Positions 7,855 through 15,596 of a stretch of 48,423 bases of DNA are shown in pieces; positions within the stretch are counted from its first letter, which is position 1; each line of letters starts with the position of its first letter. This DNA is from Marinilabiliales bacterium (GTDB lineage Bacteria; Bacteroidota; Bacteroidia; Bacteroidales; SZUA-534), in assembly GCA_003512955.1 (NCBI GenBank), contig DOTG01000040.1:1-48423 (forward strand), read 5' to 3'. The notes under the pieces were generated by a model. It worked only from the letters and a program-made list of their open reading frames with translations. It was not told where the DNA came from and searched no databases. The translations under genes were made by a program, and so were the position numbers.

Positions 7855-8697
7855 ATGATAGTTACTATAGTGGGTTTGGGTTTGATGGGTGGTTCCGCGG
7901 CCATCGACCTGAAAAAAAGAGGATTGGCGAGCCATATCATTGGGGTCGATCACGATTCTATCAATGCCAATGCTGCCATGCACATCGGTTTTGTAGATGA
8001 ACTGCTTGAACTGGATGATGCAGTGAAAAAAGCAGAATTGGTAATTTTGGCCATTCCAGTGGATGCAGCCCTGCGGGTGCTGCCAAAAATCCTGGATAAA
8101 GTTGACAAGCAGGTGGTTACCGATATGTGTTCTACCAAAGGAAAATTGTTGGAATGGGTAAAATACCATCCCAAACGGAAACAATACGTGGCGGCGCATC
8201 CAATGGCGGGAACGGAGTTTTCAGGTCCCTGGGCGGCCATTTCAAACCTGTTCGATGGCAAGGCCGTCATTATGTGCGATACCGAAGATAGCGACATTCG
8301 GGCATTAGCTTTGGTAAAACGGATGTTCGAAACACTCAACATGCGGGTGATTTACATGAACGGTGCCAACCACGATGTGCATGCAGCCTACATTTCACAC
8401 ATTTCGCACATCAGTTCGTTTGCTTTGGCTTTAACAGTGCTCGATAAGGAAAAGAACGAAAAACATATTTTCGATTTAGCCAGCGGTGGATTCGATTCCA
8501 CGGTGCGCCTAGCTAAAAGTTCCGCCGATATGTGGGCACCTATCTTTGAACAGAATAAAGAAAATGTAATTACGGTATTAAATACCTACATCAGCAAATT
8601 GAAAGAGTTCCGGAAACACATCGAGAACGATGAGCCTGAAAAAATCAGGCAATTGATTCAAGATTCGAACCGGATCAAACGGGTGCTGTTTAAATAA
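7855..8697 (+). CDS. tyrA: Prephenate dehydrogenase
   Basis: NAD(P)-dependent oxidative decarboxylation of prephenate (or arogenate) towards tyrosine. The 280-residue protein has an N-terminal Rossmann motif VGLGLMGGS, the AAHPMAGTEFSG motif with the substrate-site histidine, and the helical C-terminal dimer domain (SHISHISSFALAL). It has neither a fused chorismate mutase nor a regulatory ACT domain, so feedback by Tyr is not obvious and control by the operon leader would matter more. The start ATG 7855 is 15 bases after the aminotransferase. Confidence 0.95.
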   Translation: MIVTIVGLGLMGGSAAIDLKKRGLASHIIGVDHDSINANAAMHIGFVDELLELDDAVKKAELVILAIPVDAALRVLPKILDKVDKQVVTDMCSTKGKLLEWVKYHPKRKQYVAAHPMAGTEFSGPWAAISNLFDGKAVIMCDTEDSDIRALALVKRMFETLNMRVIYMNGANHDVHAAYISHISHISSFALALTVLDKEKNEKHIFDLASGGFDSTVRLAKSSADMWAPIFEQNKENVITVLNTYISKLKEFRKHIENDEPEKIRQLIQDSNRIKRVLFK

Positions 8698-8726
8698 ATT
8701 AATGTAAATTCAAGCAATTTTATTAT

Positions 8727-9812
8727 ATGAATGCAATTTTAACTCAGCCATTTAAAAACTGGGGGCTACAAAATACAGCGCGCCCATTAATTATTGCCGG
8801 TCCTTGTAGTGCCGAATCCGAAGAACAGGTGATGGACACCGCCCGTCAATTGAAGGCCATGAATATTGAGGTTTACCGGGCTGGCATCTGGAAACCGCGT
8901 ACGCGCCCCAATTCCTTCGAAGGGGTGGGAAGCATCGGGTTGGAGTGGCTCAAGCTGGTTCAAAAAGAGGTAGGTATGAAGGTTTCTACCGAGGTAGCCA
9001 ACGTGAAACACGTGTATGAAGCACTCCGTTTCGGGGTTGATATTATTTGGATTGGCGCCCGTACATCGGCAAATCCGTTTGCCATGCAGGAAATTGCCGA
9101 TGCCCTGAAAGGAGTTGACATTCCTGTATTTATCAAAAACCCGGTCAATCCCGATGTAGAATTGTGGATGGGTGCCATTGAACGGATTCAGGGCGCAGGA
9201 ATCACCCGTGTGGGAGCCATACACCGGGGATTTTCGACATTTGATAAAACCCGCTACCGCAATGCTCCCCAATGGCAATTGCCCATTGAGTTGCGCCAAA
9301 AAATGCCCAACATCCCCATGATTTGCGATCCCAGCCATATCGGTGGCCGTAGGGATATTCTGCAAGAAATATCACAAAAAGCCATGGACTTGAACTACGA
9401 CGGGCTCATTATTGAAACCCACTGTAACCCCGATAAGGCCTGGAGCGATGCCAAACAGCAAATTACACCCACCGAATTGGGTAAACTGATTGGCAAACTG
9501 GTGTTGCGTTCTGTAAACTCCGATAACGTAGATTTTATTCACAACCTGGAAGACTTGAGGCACCAGATTGATAAATACGACGATGAATTGTTGAATATTT
9601 TGGAAGAGCGGATGAAGGTGGCCGAAAAAATTGGGGAATACAAAAAGAAAAACAATATTACCATTTTACAGCCCGATCGTTGGCACGAGATATTAGATAA
9701 AGTGCTTGAGAAAGGTAAAAACCGCGATTTAAGCGATGAATTTCTGGCCAATATGTTTAAAGCCATTCACCAGGAATCCATCAACAAGCAAACCCGTATC
9801 ATGAACGAATAA
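8727..9812 (+). CDS. DAHP synthase fused to chorismate mutase
   Basis: Bifunctional protein of 361 residues. Residues 1 to about 265 form a type I-beta 3-deoxy-7-phosphoheptulonate synthase (GPCSAESEEQV, YRAGIWKPRTRPNSF, CDPSHIGG, ETHCNPDKAWSDA), which condenses PEP and erythrose-4-phosphate and opens the shikimate pathway. Residues about 270-361 form an AroQ-type helical chorismate mutase (LRHQIDKYDDELLNILEERM, IGEYKKKNN), which turns chorismate into prephenate. The order DAHP synthase then mutase is common in Bacteroidota. In such fusions the mutase domain often serves as the feedback sensor; that is family knowledge, not seen here. Confidence 0.95.
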   Translation: MNAILTQPFKNWGLQNTARPLIIAGPCSAESEEQVMDTARQLKAMNIEVYRAGIWKPRTRPNSFEGVGSIGLEWLKLVQKEVGMKVSTEVANVKHVYEALRFGVDIIWIGARTSANPFAMQEIADALKGVDIPVFIKNPVNPDVELWMGAIERIQGAGITRVGAIHRGFSTFDKTRYRNAPQWQLPIELRQKMPNIPMICDPSHIGGRRDILQEISQKAMDLNYDGLIIETHCNPDKAWSDAKQQITPTELGKLIGKLVLRSVNSDNVDFIHNLEDLRHQIDKYDDELLNILEERMKVAEKIGEYKKKNNITILQPDRWHEILDKVLEKGKNRDLSDEFLANMFKAIHQESINKQTRIMNE

Positions 9813-9815
9813 CGA

Positions 9816-10838
9816 ATGAAAAAGCTAACTATTTCAGGAGGCAACAACACTTCGCAATTGTTTATTGGCGAGGATTACCAGAATTTTAAAAAATACCTTC
9901 CTCAAAAAGGCCAGGTGATTGTGTTGACCGATGAAAAGGTCCGCAAACTATACGGGGAGGCATTTAAGGAATACCCCATCATAAGCATCGGGCAAACTGA
10001 ACAAATAAAAACCCTCGAAACCATTGATGCTATCATTGATCAATTGATCAGCTTTAAGGCTGATCGGACTTCGTTTTTACTGGCTGTGGGCGGAGGTATT
10101 GTTTGCGACATTGTGGGCTTTGCAGCTTCCATTTATCAAAGGGGAATCCGATTTGGGTTCATTTCAACTACCTTATTGTCGCAGGTTGATGCGAGTGTAG
10201 GTGGAAAAAATGGTGTCAACCACCGGGGATTTAAAAACATGATTGGGGTATTTAATCAACCCGATTTTGTGATTTGTGACCCCAAAATGCTTCAGACCCT
10301 TGGTACAGAGGAATTAAGTTGTGGTTTTGCCGAAATAGTAAAGCATACCTTGATTGCCGACAAAGCCATGTTCGAATGGCTTGAGAAGAATTACACAAAA
10401 GCAATTGCGTTACATCCCGATGCCATTGAAGCATTAGTAAGCAATTCTGTTGAGATTAAAGCAACTATAGTCAACAAAGATGAAAAAGAACAGGGGGAAC
10501 GTAAAAAACTCAATTTAGGCCATACGTATGGACATGCCGTGGAAAAAGTGATGGGCGTGCCTCATGGATATGCCGTGAGCATCGGATTGGTATTTGCTGC
10601 CAGGCTTTCCCTGCAAATGGGGTTTTTGTCCGGCACCGATTTTCAACGGATTTGTTCCTTGTTAAAAAACCTAAACCTTCCCATTACCATAAATAGCAAA
10701 AAAGAGGAGGTATTGAATGCACTGACCATGGATAAGAAGAAGGAGGGCGATATCATCCAGTTTATCTTGATGAAAGGACTGGGTGAAGCCGTCATTCATC
10801 CCATGAAAATTAGTGATTTACAATCCGTAGAATTTTGA
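9816..10838 (+). CDS. aroB: 3-dehydroquinate synthase
   Basis: Second step of the shikimate pathway: cyclises DAHP to 3-dehydroquinate with transient NAD use. The 340-residue protein has the NAD-binding GGGIVCDIVGFAA motif, STTLLSQVDASVGGKNGVN around the active site, and the metal ligands in AEIVKHTLI and LGHTYGHAVE. It begins three bases after the stop of the DAHP synthase fusion, so it belongs to the same transcript. Confidence 0.96.
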   Translation: MKKLTISGGNNTSQLFIGEDYQNFKKYLPQKGQVIVLTDEKVRKLYGEAFKEYPIISIGQTEQIKTLETIDAIIDQLISFKADRTSFLLAVGGGIVCDIVGFAASIYQRGIRFGFISTTLLSQVDASVGGKNGVNHRGFKNMIGVFNQPDFVICDPKMLQTLGTEELSCGFAEIVKHTLIADKAMFEWLEKNYTKAIALHPDAIEALVSNSVEIKATIVNKDEKEQGERKKLNLGHTYGHAVEKVMGVPHGYAVSIGLVFAARLSLQMGFLSGTDFQRICSLLKNLNLPITINSKKEEVLNALTMDKKKEGDIIQFILMKGLGEAVIHPMKISDLQSVEF

Positions 10839-10874
10839 TTATATTCGTTCCCTCAGTAATTTAAAAATAATCAC

Positions 10875-11504
10875 ATGCTTTGTCGTTCCATAGCTTGTCA
10901 AGGATTCGAAAACATCAGTAAACTGCTGCAGGGTGCAGAGATGGCTGAGATACGGTTGGAAAAGACCCAACTTTCGTTACCTGAAGTTGAGCGGTTGTTT
11001 CGCTCTCATCCTAATTTAATAGCCACCTGTAGGCCCGACGGTATGTCTCCGGCTCAACAAACGGAGCTGTTGAAATTGGCGATAGATAATGGGGCAAAAT
11101 GGGTGGATATTGAGATTGAAGCGGGGGATGCCTATACCAAAGAGCTTGTCACCCATGCAAAAAGCAAGGGTTGTTTGGTCATTGTTTCATACCACAACTA
11201 CAAGGAAACACCTGAAATTGAATTGCTAGATGAATTGGTAATTGGGGCTATTGAAAAAGGGGCCGATTTGGTTAAAATAGCCACACAGGTGAATCAACTT
11301 TCCGACAATACGCGTTTGATGGCCTTATACAATCAACCTTTCCCGATTTTGGTCATTGGAATGGGTAACATCGGAAAAATAACGCGGGTGGCCGCGTTAC
11401 GATTGGGTGCCCCTTTTACCTTCGTGAGTGGGGAAATTGGGAATGAAACAGCTCCTGGACAAATCCAGGAAACTATTATGAAAGAAATTTTAGATAATTT
11501 ATAA
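10875..11504 (+). CDS. aroD: 3-dehydroquinate dehydratase, type I
   Basis: Dehydrates 3-dehydroquinate to 3-dehydroshikimate through a Schiff base. The 209-residue protein is short for type I (E. coli about 250) but has the key parts: MAEIRLE, the general-base histidine in SYHNYKETP, the Schiff-base lysine in ADLVKIATQV, and GNETAPGQI at the C-terminus. It lies 36 bases after aroB with no promoter between. Many other bacteria use the unrelated type II enzyme, so the type assignment is informative. Confidence 0.93.
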   Translation: MLCRSIACQGFENISKLLQGAEMAEIRLEKTQLSLPEVERLFRSHPNLIATCRPDGMSPAQQTELLKLAIDNGAKWVDIEIEAGDAYTKELVTHAKSKGCLVIVSYHNYKETPEIELLDELVIGAIEKGADLVKIATQVNQLSDNTRLMALYNQPFPILVIGMGNIGKITRVAALRLGAPFTFVSGEIGNETAPGQIQETIMKEILDNL

Positions 11505-11533
11505 CCAGAATGTTATAATATTTACTTAAATTA

Positions 11534-12790
11534 ATGGATAAATTAATTTTTCCTTCTAAAATCCATGGAACGGTCACCGCACCGGCTTCAAAAAGTTTTT
11601 TTCAACGGGCCATTGCCTTAGCTATCTTGAATAACAATGAGGTTGAAATCAGTAATCTTTCGGATTGCGATGATGCCAAAGCAGCACTGGATATTGCCCA
11701 GCGTTTTGGTTGCCATCTTTCATTTAAGGAACATTCAGTCAGGGTAGATCCCACCCGGATTGGGCGTCCGGAGACCTTACATTGTGGGGAAGCCGGGCTC
11801 GGGTTGCGCATGTTCACTCCTCTGGTGGCACTGTTTAATAACGTAATTCAGCTTACTGCTGAAGGTTCATTGCTTAAACGTCCGGTAGGATTTATGGAAG
11901 ACCCCTTGAAACAACTGGGCGTTAACACATCCACAAACCAGGGGTTCCCGCCCATTTTTGTGAAAGGTCCCTTAAAAGGTGGCAAGGCACTTTTGGATGG
12001 AAGTTTAAGCAGTCAGTTTTTAACGGGTTTGTTGATAGCCCTACCCAAAGCATCGCATGATTCAGAACTTTCGGTTCAGAGCTTAACAAGCATCCCATAC
12101 ATCGACATGACGCTGCAAGCCATAACAGCATTTGGGGGAACCATTGAGCATTCGAATTACGAAACGTTCCATATCAAAGGAAATCAGCAATATCAAGCCG
12201 TAGAATATTGGGTGGAAGGCGACTGGAGCGGGGCGGCAGGTCTTTTGATTGCCGGTGCCATTGGTGGTTATGCACAGGTACAAGGATTGGATATAAATTC
12301 GACCCAGGCAGATAAAGCGGTACTCAAAGCTATTATAGATAGTGGGGTACAGGTTAAAGCACTTGGAAAATCCATCGAAGTCACGTCAACCTCCTCCTTA
12401 AATGCTTTTACCTTCGATGCTACTCATTGCCCGGACCTATTTCCTGTGTTAACAGCTTTGGCAGCCAATTGCGCAGGGATTTCAAAAATCAAAGGCGTTC
12501 ACCGGTTGAAACACAAAGAAAGCAACCGGGCTTTGTCTTTAAAGAATGAGTTTAATAAAATTGGATTAAATATTGAAATAGAGGATGATATGATGTTAAT
12601 ACAAGGAGGAAAAATCCACGAGGGAAAAGTTTCGTCCCATCACGATCACCGCATAGCCATGGCTATGGTTTTGGCTGGCATAAATGCTCAGGGACCCTTA
12701 CTCATTGAAGGAGCTGAGTGCGTCAATAAATCGTATCCTGGTTTTTATAATGACATGGAATTGCTAGGTGTCAGGATCAACACGTATTAA
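11534..12790 (+). CDS. aroA: 3-phosphoshikimate 1-carboxyvinyltransferase (EPSP synthase)
   Basis: Joins PEP to shikimate-3-phosphate, the sixth step of the pathway. The 418-residue protein has the two-domain fold landmarks: ASKSFFQRAIALA at the start, LDGSLSSQFLTGLL, KHKESNR and DHRIAMAM. The PEP/glyphosate loop reads CGEAGLGLRMF instead of the common GNAGTAMRPL, so the positions equal to E. coli Thr97 and Pro101 are Leu and Met. It begins 29 bases after aroD. Confidence 0.95.
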   Translation: MDKLIFPSKIHGTVTAPASKSFFQRAIALAILNNNEVEISNLSDCDDAKAALDIAQRFGCHLSFKEHSVRVDPTRIGRPETLHCGEAGLGLRMFTPLVALFNNVIQLTAEGSLLKRPVGFMEDPLKQLGVNTSTNQGFPPIFVKGPLKGGKALLDGSLSSQFLTGLLIALPKASHDSELSVQSLTSIPYIDMTLQAITAFGGTIEHSNYETFHIKGNQQYQAVEYWVEGDWSGAAGLLIAGAIGGYAQVQGLDINSTQADKAVLKAIIDSGVQVKALGKSIEVTSTSSLNAFTFDATHCPDLFPVLTALAANCAGISKIKGVHRLKHKESNRALSLKNEFNKIGLNIEIEDDMMLIQGGKIHEGKVSSHHDHRIAMAMVLAGINAQGPLLIEGAECVNKSYPGFYNDMELLGVRINTY

Positions 12791-12801
12791 AATAGGAAGC
12801 A

Positions 12802-13797
12802 ATGAACAGTTTTGGAAGAGTTTTTAAAGTCCAGATATTCGGGGAATCGCATGGCTTAGGAGTGGGCATTTGTATCGATGGTTGTCCCGCCGGACTATCC
12901 GTGGAAGAAGCCGATTTTGAACCGGATTTGAGCCGCCGCCGCTCGGGGGCTAAAGGAACTACACCCCGGAAAGAAGCAGATATTCCGGAACTCATGTCGG
13001 GGATTTTTAACGGAAAAACCACCGGGGCGCCCATTACCATCTTTTTTAAAAACATGAATACCCGTTCGGGTGATTATGCAAATCTGTTATCATCTCCAAG
13101 ACCCGGACATGCCGATTATGTGGGTAAAGTGAAATTTGGCGGGTTCAACGATTACCGGGGAGGAGGTCATTTTTCAGCCCGATTGACCACCGGAATTGTG
13201 GCTGCTGGGGTGTTGGCAAAAAAACTTCTTCCGCAAATTACCATTCAGGCATTTTTAACTGAAGCGGGAGGTAGTCAACATATTGAGGAAGCCATTGACA
13301 AAGCTTTGGCTGATCACAATTCCATTGGGGGCATTGTGGAATGCAGGGTTTCAGGACTTCCTGTAGGAATTGGTGAACCCTTTTGGGACTCTCTGGAATC
13401 GGTTCTGAGCCATGCGGTATTTGCCATTCCGGCTGTCAAGGGAATTGAATTTGGTAGCGGTTTTCAGGCCGCAAAAATGACAGGTTGGGAACACAACGAT
13501 TCCATTGTGGATGTTTCGGGAAAAACTGAGACCAACTATGCAGGCGGAATCAATGGAGGTATCTCGAATGGAAATGAATTGGTTTTCAGAGTAGCCATTA
13601 AACCTACTTCAAGCATTGCCAAGCCTCAGCAAACCATGAATTTTGAAACTAAGAAAGTAGATGAACTGATCATTCAGGGGCGCCATGATGCATGCGTGGC
13701 ATTGCGTGTTCCCCCAATATTAGAGGCCATGACAGCTATCGTTCTGGTTGATTTCATGCTTCTTGAACAAAGAATACCCCGCGTAAATAAACACTAG
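12802..13797 (+). CDS. aroC: Chorismate synthase
   Basis: Makes chorismate from EPSP with reduced flavin, the last common step to Phe, Tyr and Trp. The 331-residue protein is shorter than the usual 350-360 but contains the family motifs GESHG near the start, RRRSGAKGTTPRKE, RPGHADY and a variant flavin-site segment GGGHFSARLT in place of RSSARET. It starts 11 bases after aroA and is the last gene of the operon. The TAG stop codon lies in the CTAG that borders a palindromic element, so the C-terminal residues may have been altered by insertion. Confidence 0.95.
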   Translation: MNSFGRVFKVQIFGESHGLGVGICIDGCPAGLSVEEADFEPDLSRRRSGAKGTTPRKEADIPELMSGIFNGKTTGAPITIFFKNMNTRSGDYANLLSSPRPGHADYVGKVKFGGFNDYRGGGHFSARLTTGIVAAGVLAKKLLPQITIQAFLTEAGGSQHIEEAIDKALADHNSIGGIVECRVSGLPVGIGEPFWDSLESVLSHAVFAIPAVKGIEFGSGFQAAKMTGWEHNDSIVDVSGKTETNYAGGINGGISNGNELVFRVAIKPTSSIAKPQQTMNFETKKVDELIIQGRHDACVALRVPPILEAMTAIVLVDFMLLEQRIPRVNKH

Positions 13798-13921
13798 TGT
13801 CCAAGTCAAGCATTCGTTTGCATCTATTCACCCGGTGACTCCGGGCGTTAATAAAGCATACTATAATCAAAAAGTCACCGGGTGAATATTACCCGACTTT
13901 TTATATTTGACTTGACACTAG
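13794..13921. repeat. 128-bp palindromic MITE-like element after aroC
   Basis: The element is bounded by CTAG on both sides (13794-13797, 13918-13921). Next to these lie terminal inverted repeats TGTCCAAGTCAA (13798-13809) and TTGACTTGACA (13907-13917), which match apart from one extra C. Inside, TATTCACCCGGTGACT (13825-13840) and AGTCACCGGGTGAATA (13873-13888) are a perfect 16-bp inverted repeat. It has no ORF. A four-base CTAG duplication would suit a YTAR target as known for part of the IS5 family, but the mobilising enzyme is unknown. Confidence 0.7.
13869..13904 (+). terminator. Probable terminator of the aromatic operon, within the palindromic element
   Basis: AAAAAGTC (13869-13876) pairs with GACTTTTT (13895-13902), with inner GGGT/ACCC pairs, and ends in a T run. 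It lies 72 bases beyond aroC and could stop the operon transcript. It competes with the longer 16-bp inverted repeat for pairing. Confidence 0.55.
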
Positions 13922-13924
13922 CAA

Positions 13925-13952
13925 AAAAATGGAACGTATCAGTTCCATTTTT
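13925..13952 (-). terminator. Terminator of pyk
   Basis: AAAAATGGAAC (13925-13935) pairs with GTTCCATTTTT (13942-13952) around a six-base loop. It begins 20 bases beyond the pyk stop on the minus strand, with A/T tracts on both sides, so it could also stop transcription coming from aroC. Confidence 0.8.
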
Positions 13953-13972
13953 CCATATACTCAATATAGTTT

Positions 13973-15406
13973 CTAAAGATTCGATAATTTCACCATGTTG
14001 GTTTGACCTTTCTTATTCAAAGGCATACTACCCACATGGACTACCAGTTCATGGTCATGAATGAAATGGTTTTCTTTTAAATGCTTCATCGAAAATTCAA
14101 TGGCATCGTTGGTAAATAAGAATTCATCACTAAAAAAGGTACGGGTTCCCCAAAGTAACGACATTTGCCGAACCAACCCTTTGTCGGGAGTAAAGGCATA
14201 AATGTTGGCATAAGGTCGGTGGCTGGCAATCCTGAAGGCGGTATAACCCGAATAGGTGAGCACCACAATGGATTTGGCATGGGTCTGCTGAGCCATCACG
14301 CAGGCGGTTCTACAGATAGAATCTGGAATAAATGAGTGGTTCATCACCGAAGGGGAATGCTCCCTATAATAGCGATAACCGTTCTGTTCGGTGTAGGCAA
14401 TGATTTCGCGCATGCTTTTAATTACATCAACCGGATATTTGCCCACACTGGTCTCGCCGCTTAACATGAGGGCACTGGCACCGTCGATAACCGCGTTGGC
14501 TACATCGTTGGCTTCGGCACGGGTGGGGCTAAAATTACTGATCATGCTTTCCATCATTTGCGTGGCAATAATAACCGGTTTTGCAAATTTGATACATTTT
14601 TCAACCAACATTTTTTGCATCATGGGAACTTCATGGAACGGGAGCTCTACACCCAAATCCCCCCTGGCGACCATTATGGCATCGGTCACATCAATAATGT
14701 TGTCAATTTCGTGCAGGGCTTCGGGTTTCTCAATTTTTGCAATTACTTTGGTATGTTTCTTCCTTTTCTTAATCAAATCCTTCAAATCAGCAATGTCGGT
14801 TACAGAACGCACAAACGAAAGGGCAATCCAGTCCACATTATTATCTAGCGCAAATTCTGCATCTTCAATGTCTTTAGGGGTTAAGCTAGGTAGCGAAATA
14901 TGGGTATTTGGCAGATTCACCCCTTTTTTTGAGGATAACACACCTCCATAGATGACTTTAGCCTTCACCGAGTTTTTGCGGTTGGTTGAAACGGCTTGTA
15001 ATTTAATCTTACCGTCATCAATCAAAATGGTATCGCCTACCTGAACATCGTAAGGGAAAAGGGAATAACTCATGTAAACCCGTTGAGCATTTCCAACAAT
15101 TTTTTCGTTTACAAACTCAATTTCAGCACCTTCTTCCAATAGTACGGAGTTATTTTCTACTTCGCCGATTCTTAATTTCGGTCCCTGCAAATCGGCCAAA
15201 AGAGCCACATTGGTTTTCAATTCCTCATTGATTTCCAACACATAATCAATTACCTGTTTGTGTTCCTCATGTTTGCTATGCGAAAAATTCAGCCGGAATA
15301 CATTCACTCCGGCTTCCACCAACTTCTTGAGCATCTCTTTTGAAGCAATGGCAGGGCCCACTGTTGCTACAATCTTGGTTTTGTTATGATACATATCTTG
15401 CTGCAT
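13973..15406 (-). CDS. pyk: Pyruvate kinase
   Basis: Last step of glycolysis, PEP plus ADP to pyruvate plus ATP. The 477-residue protein has all landmarks: TKIVATVGPA and FRLNFSH at the N-terminus, the active-site lysine/magnesium stretch VIAKIEKPEAL and MVARGDLGVELP, TQMMESMI, and the C-terminal domain (SIVVLTYSGYTA). ATG 15406 (MQQDMYHNK) and ATG 15394 (MYHNKTKI) are both possible. It is convergent with the aromatic operon and is probably a single-gene unit with its own terminator. Confidence 0.97.
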   Translation of the reverse strand: MQQDMYHNKTKIVATVGPAIASKEMLKKLVEAGVNVFRLNFSHSKHEEHKQVIDYVLEINEELKTNVALLADLQGPKLRIGEVENNSVLLEEGAEIEFVNEKIVGNAQRVYMSYSLFPYDVQVGDTILIDDGKIKLQAVSTNRKNSVKAKVIYGGVLSSKKGVNLPNTHISLPSLTPKDIEDAEFALDNNVDWIALSFVRSVTDIADLKDLIKKRKKHTKVIAKIEKPEALHEIDNIIDVTDAIMVARGDLGVELPFHEVPMMQKMLVEKCIKFAKPVIIATQMMESMISNFSPTRAEANDVANAVIDGASALMLSGETSVGKYPVDVIKSMREIIAYTEQNGYRYYREHSPSVMNHSFIPDSICRTACVMAQQTHAKSIVVLTYSGYTAFRIASHRPYANIYAFTPDKGLVRQMSLLWGTRTFFSDEFLFTNDAIEFSMKHLKENHFIHDHELVVHVGSMPLNKKGQTNMVKLSNL

Positions 15407-15437
15407 ACTATTGTTTTTGGTTTAACTTGAAACTAAG

Positions 15438-15445
15438 CAAAATTA
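15438..15445 (-). promoter_or_regulatory. -7 box of pyk
   Basis: On the minus strand this reads TAATTTTG, a full match to TAnnTTTG. It would start transcription about 25 bases before the pyk ATG. No TTTG is found at the proper -33 distance. Confidence 0.4.
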
Positions 15446-15596
15446 AGCTTTTATTGAAATAATTTGAGCTTGTGGGTGAACATTGATTCAATATTTGTAG
15501 GATTCGTTCCCCTTTTGAAGATTAAAGAATTATTAGGCATGGAATCCAGTTTTTTTTAGGAAATTTACCTATATTTTATCAATTAATGTGCAGCGT

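Noticed and set aside
8787..9365. 192-residue open frame antisense to the DAHP synthase fusion
   Set aside because: It lies wholly inside a clear gene on the other strand, and its protein has no recognisable domain; it is a shadow of codon bias.
14400..14951. 183-residue open frame antisense to pyk
   Set aside because: It lies inside pyk, is rich in Ser and Ile as expected from reversed codons, and shows no family motif.
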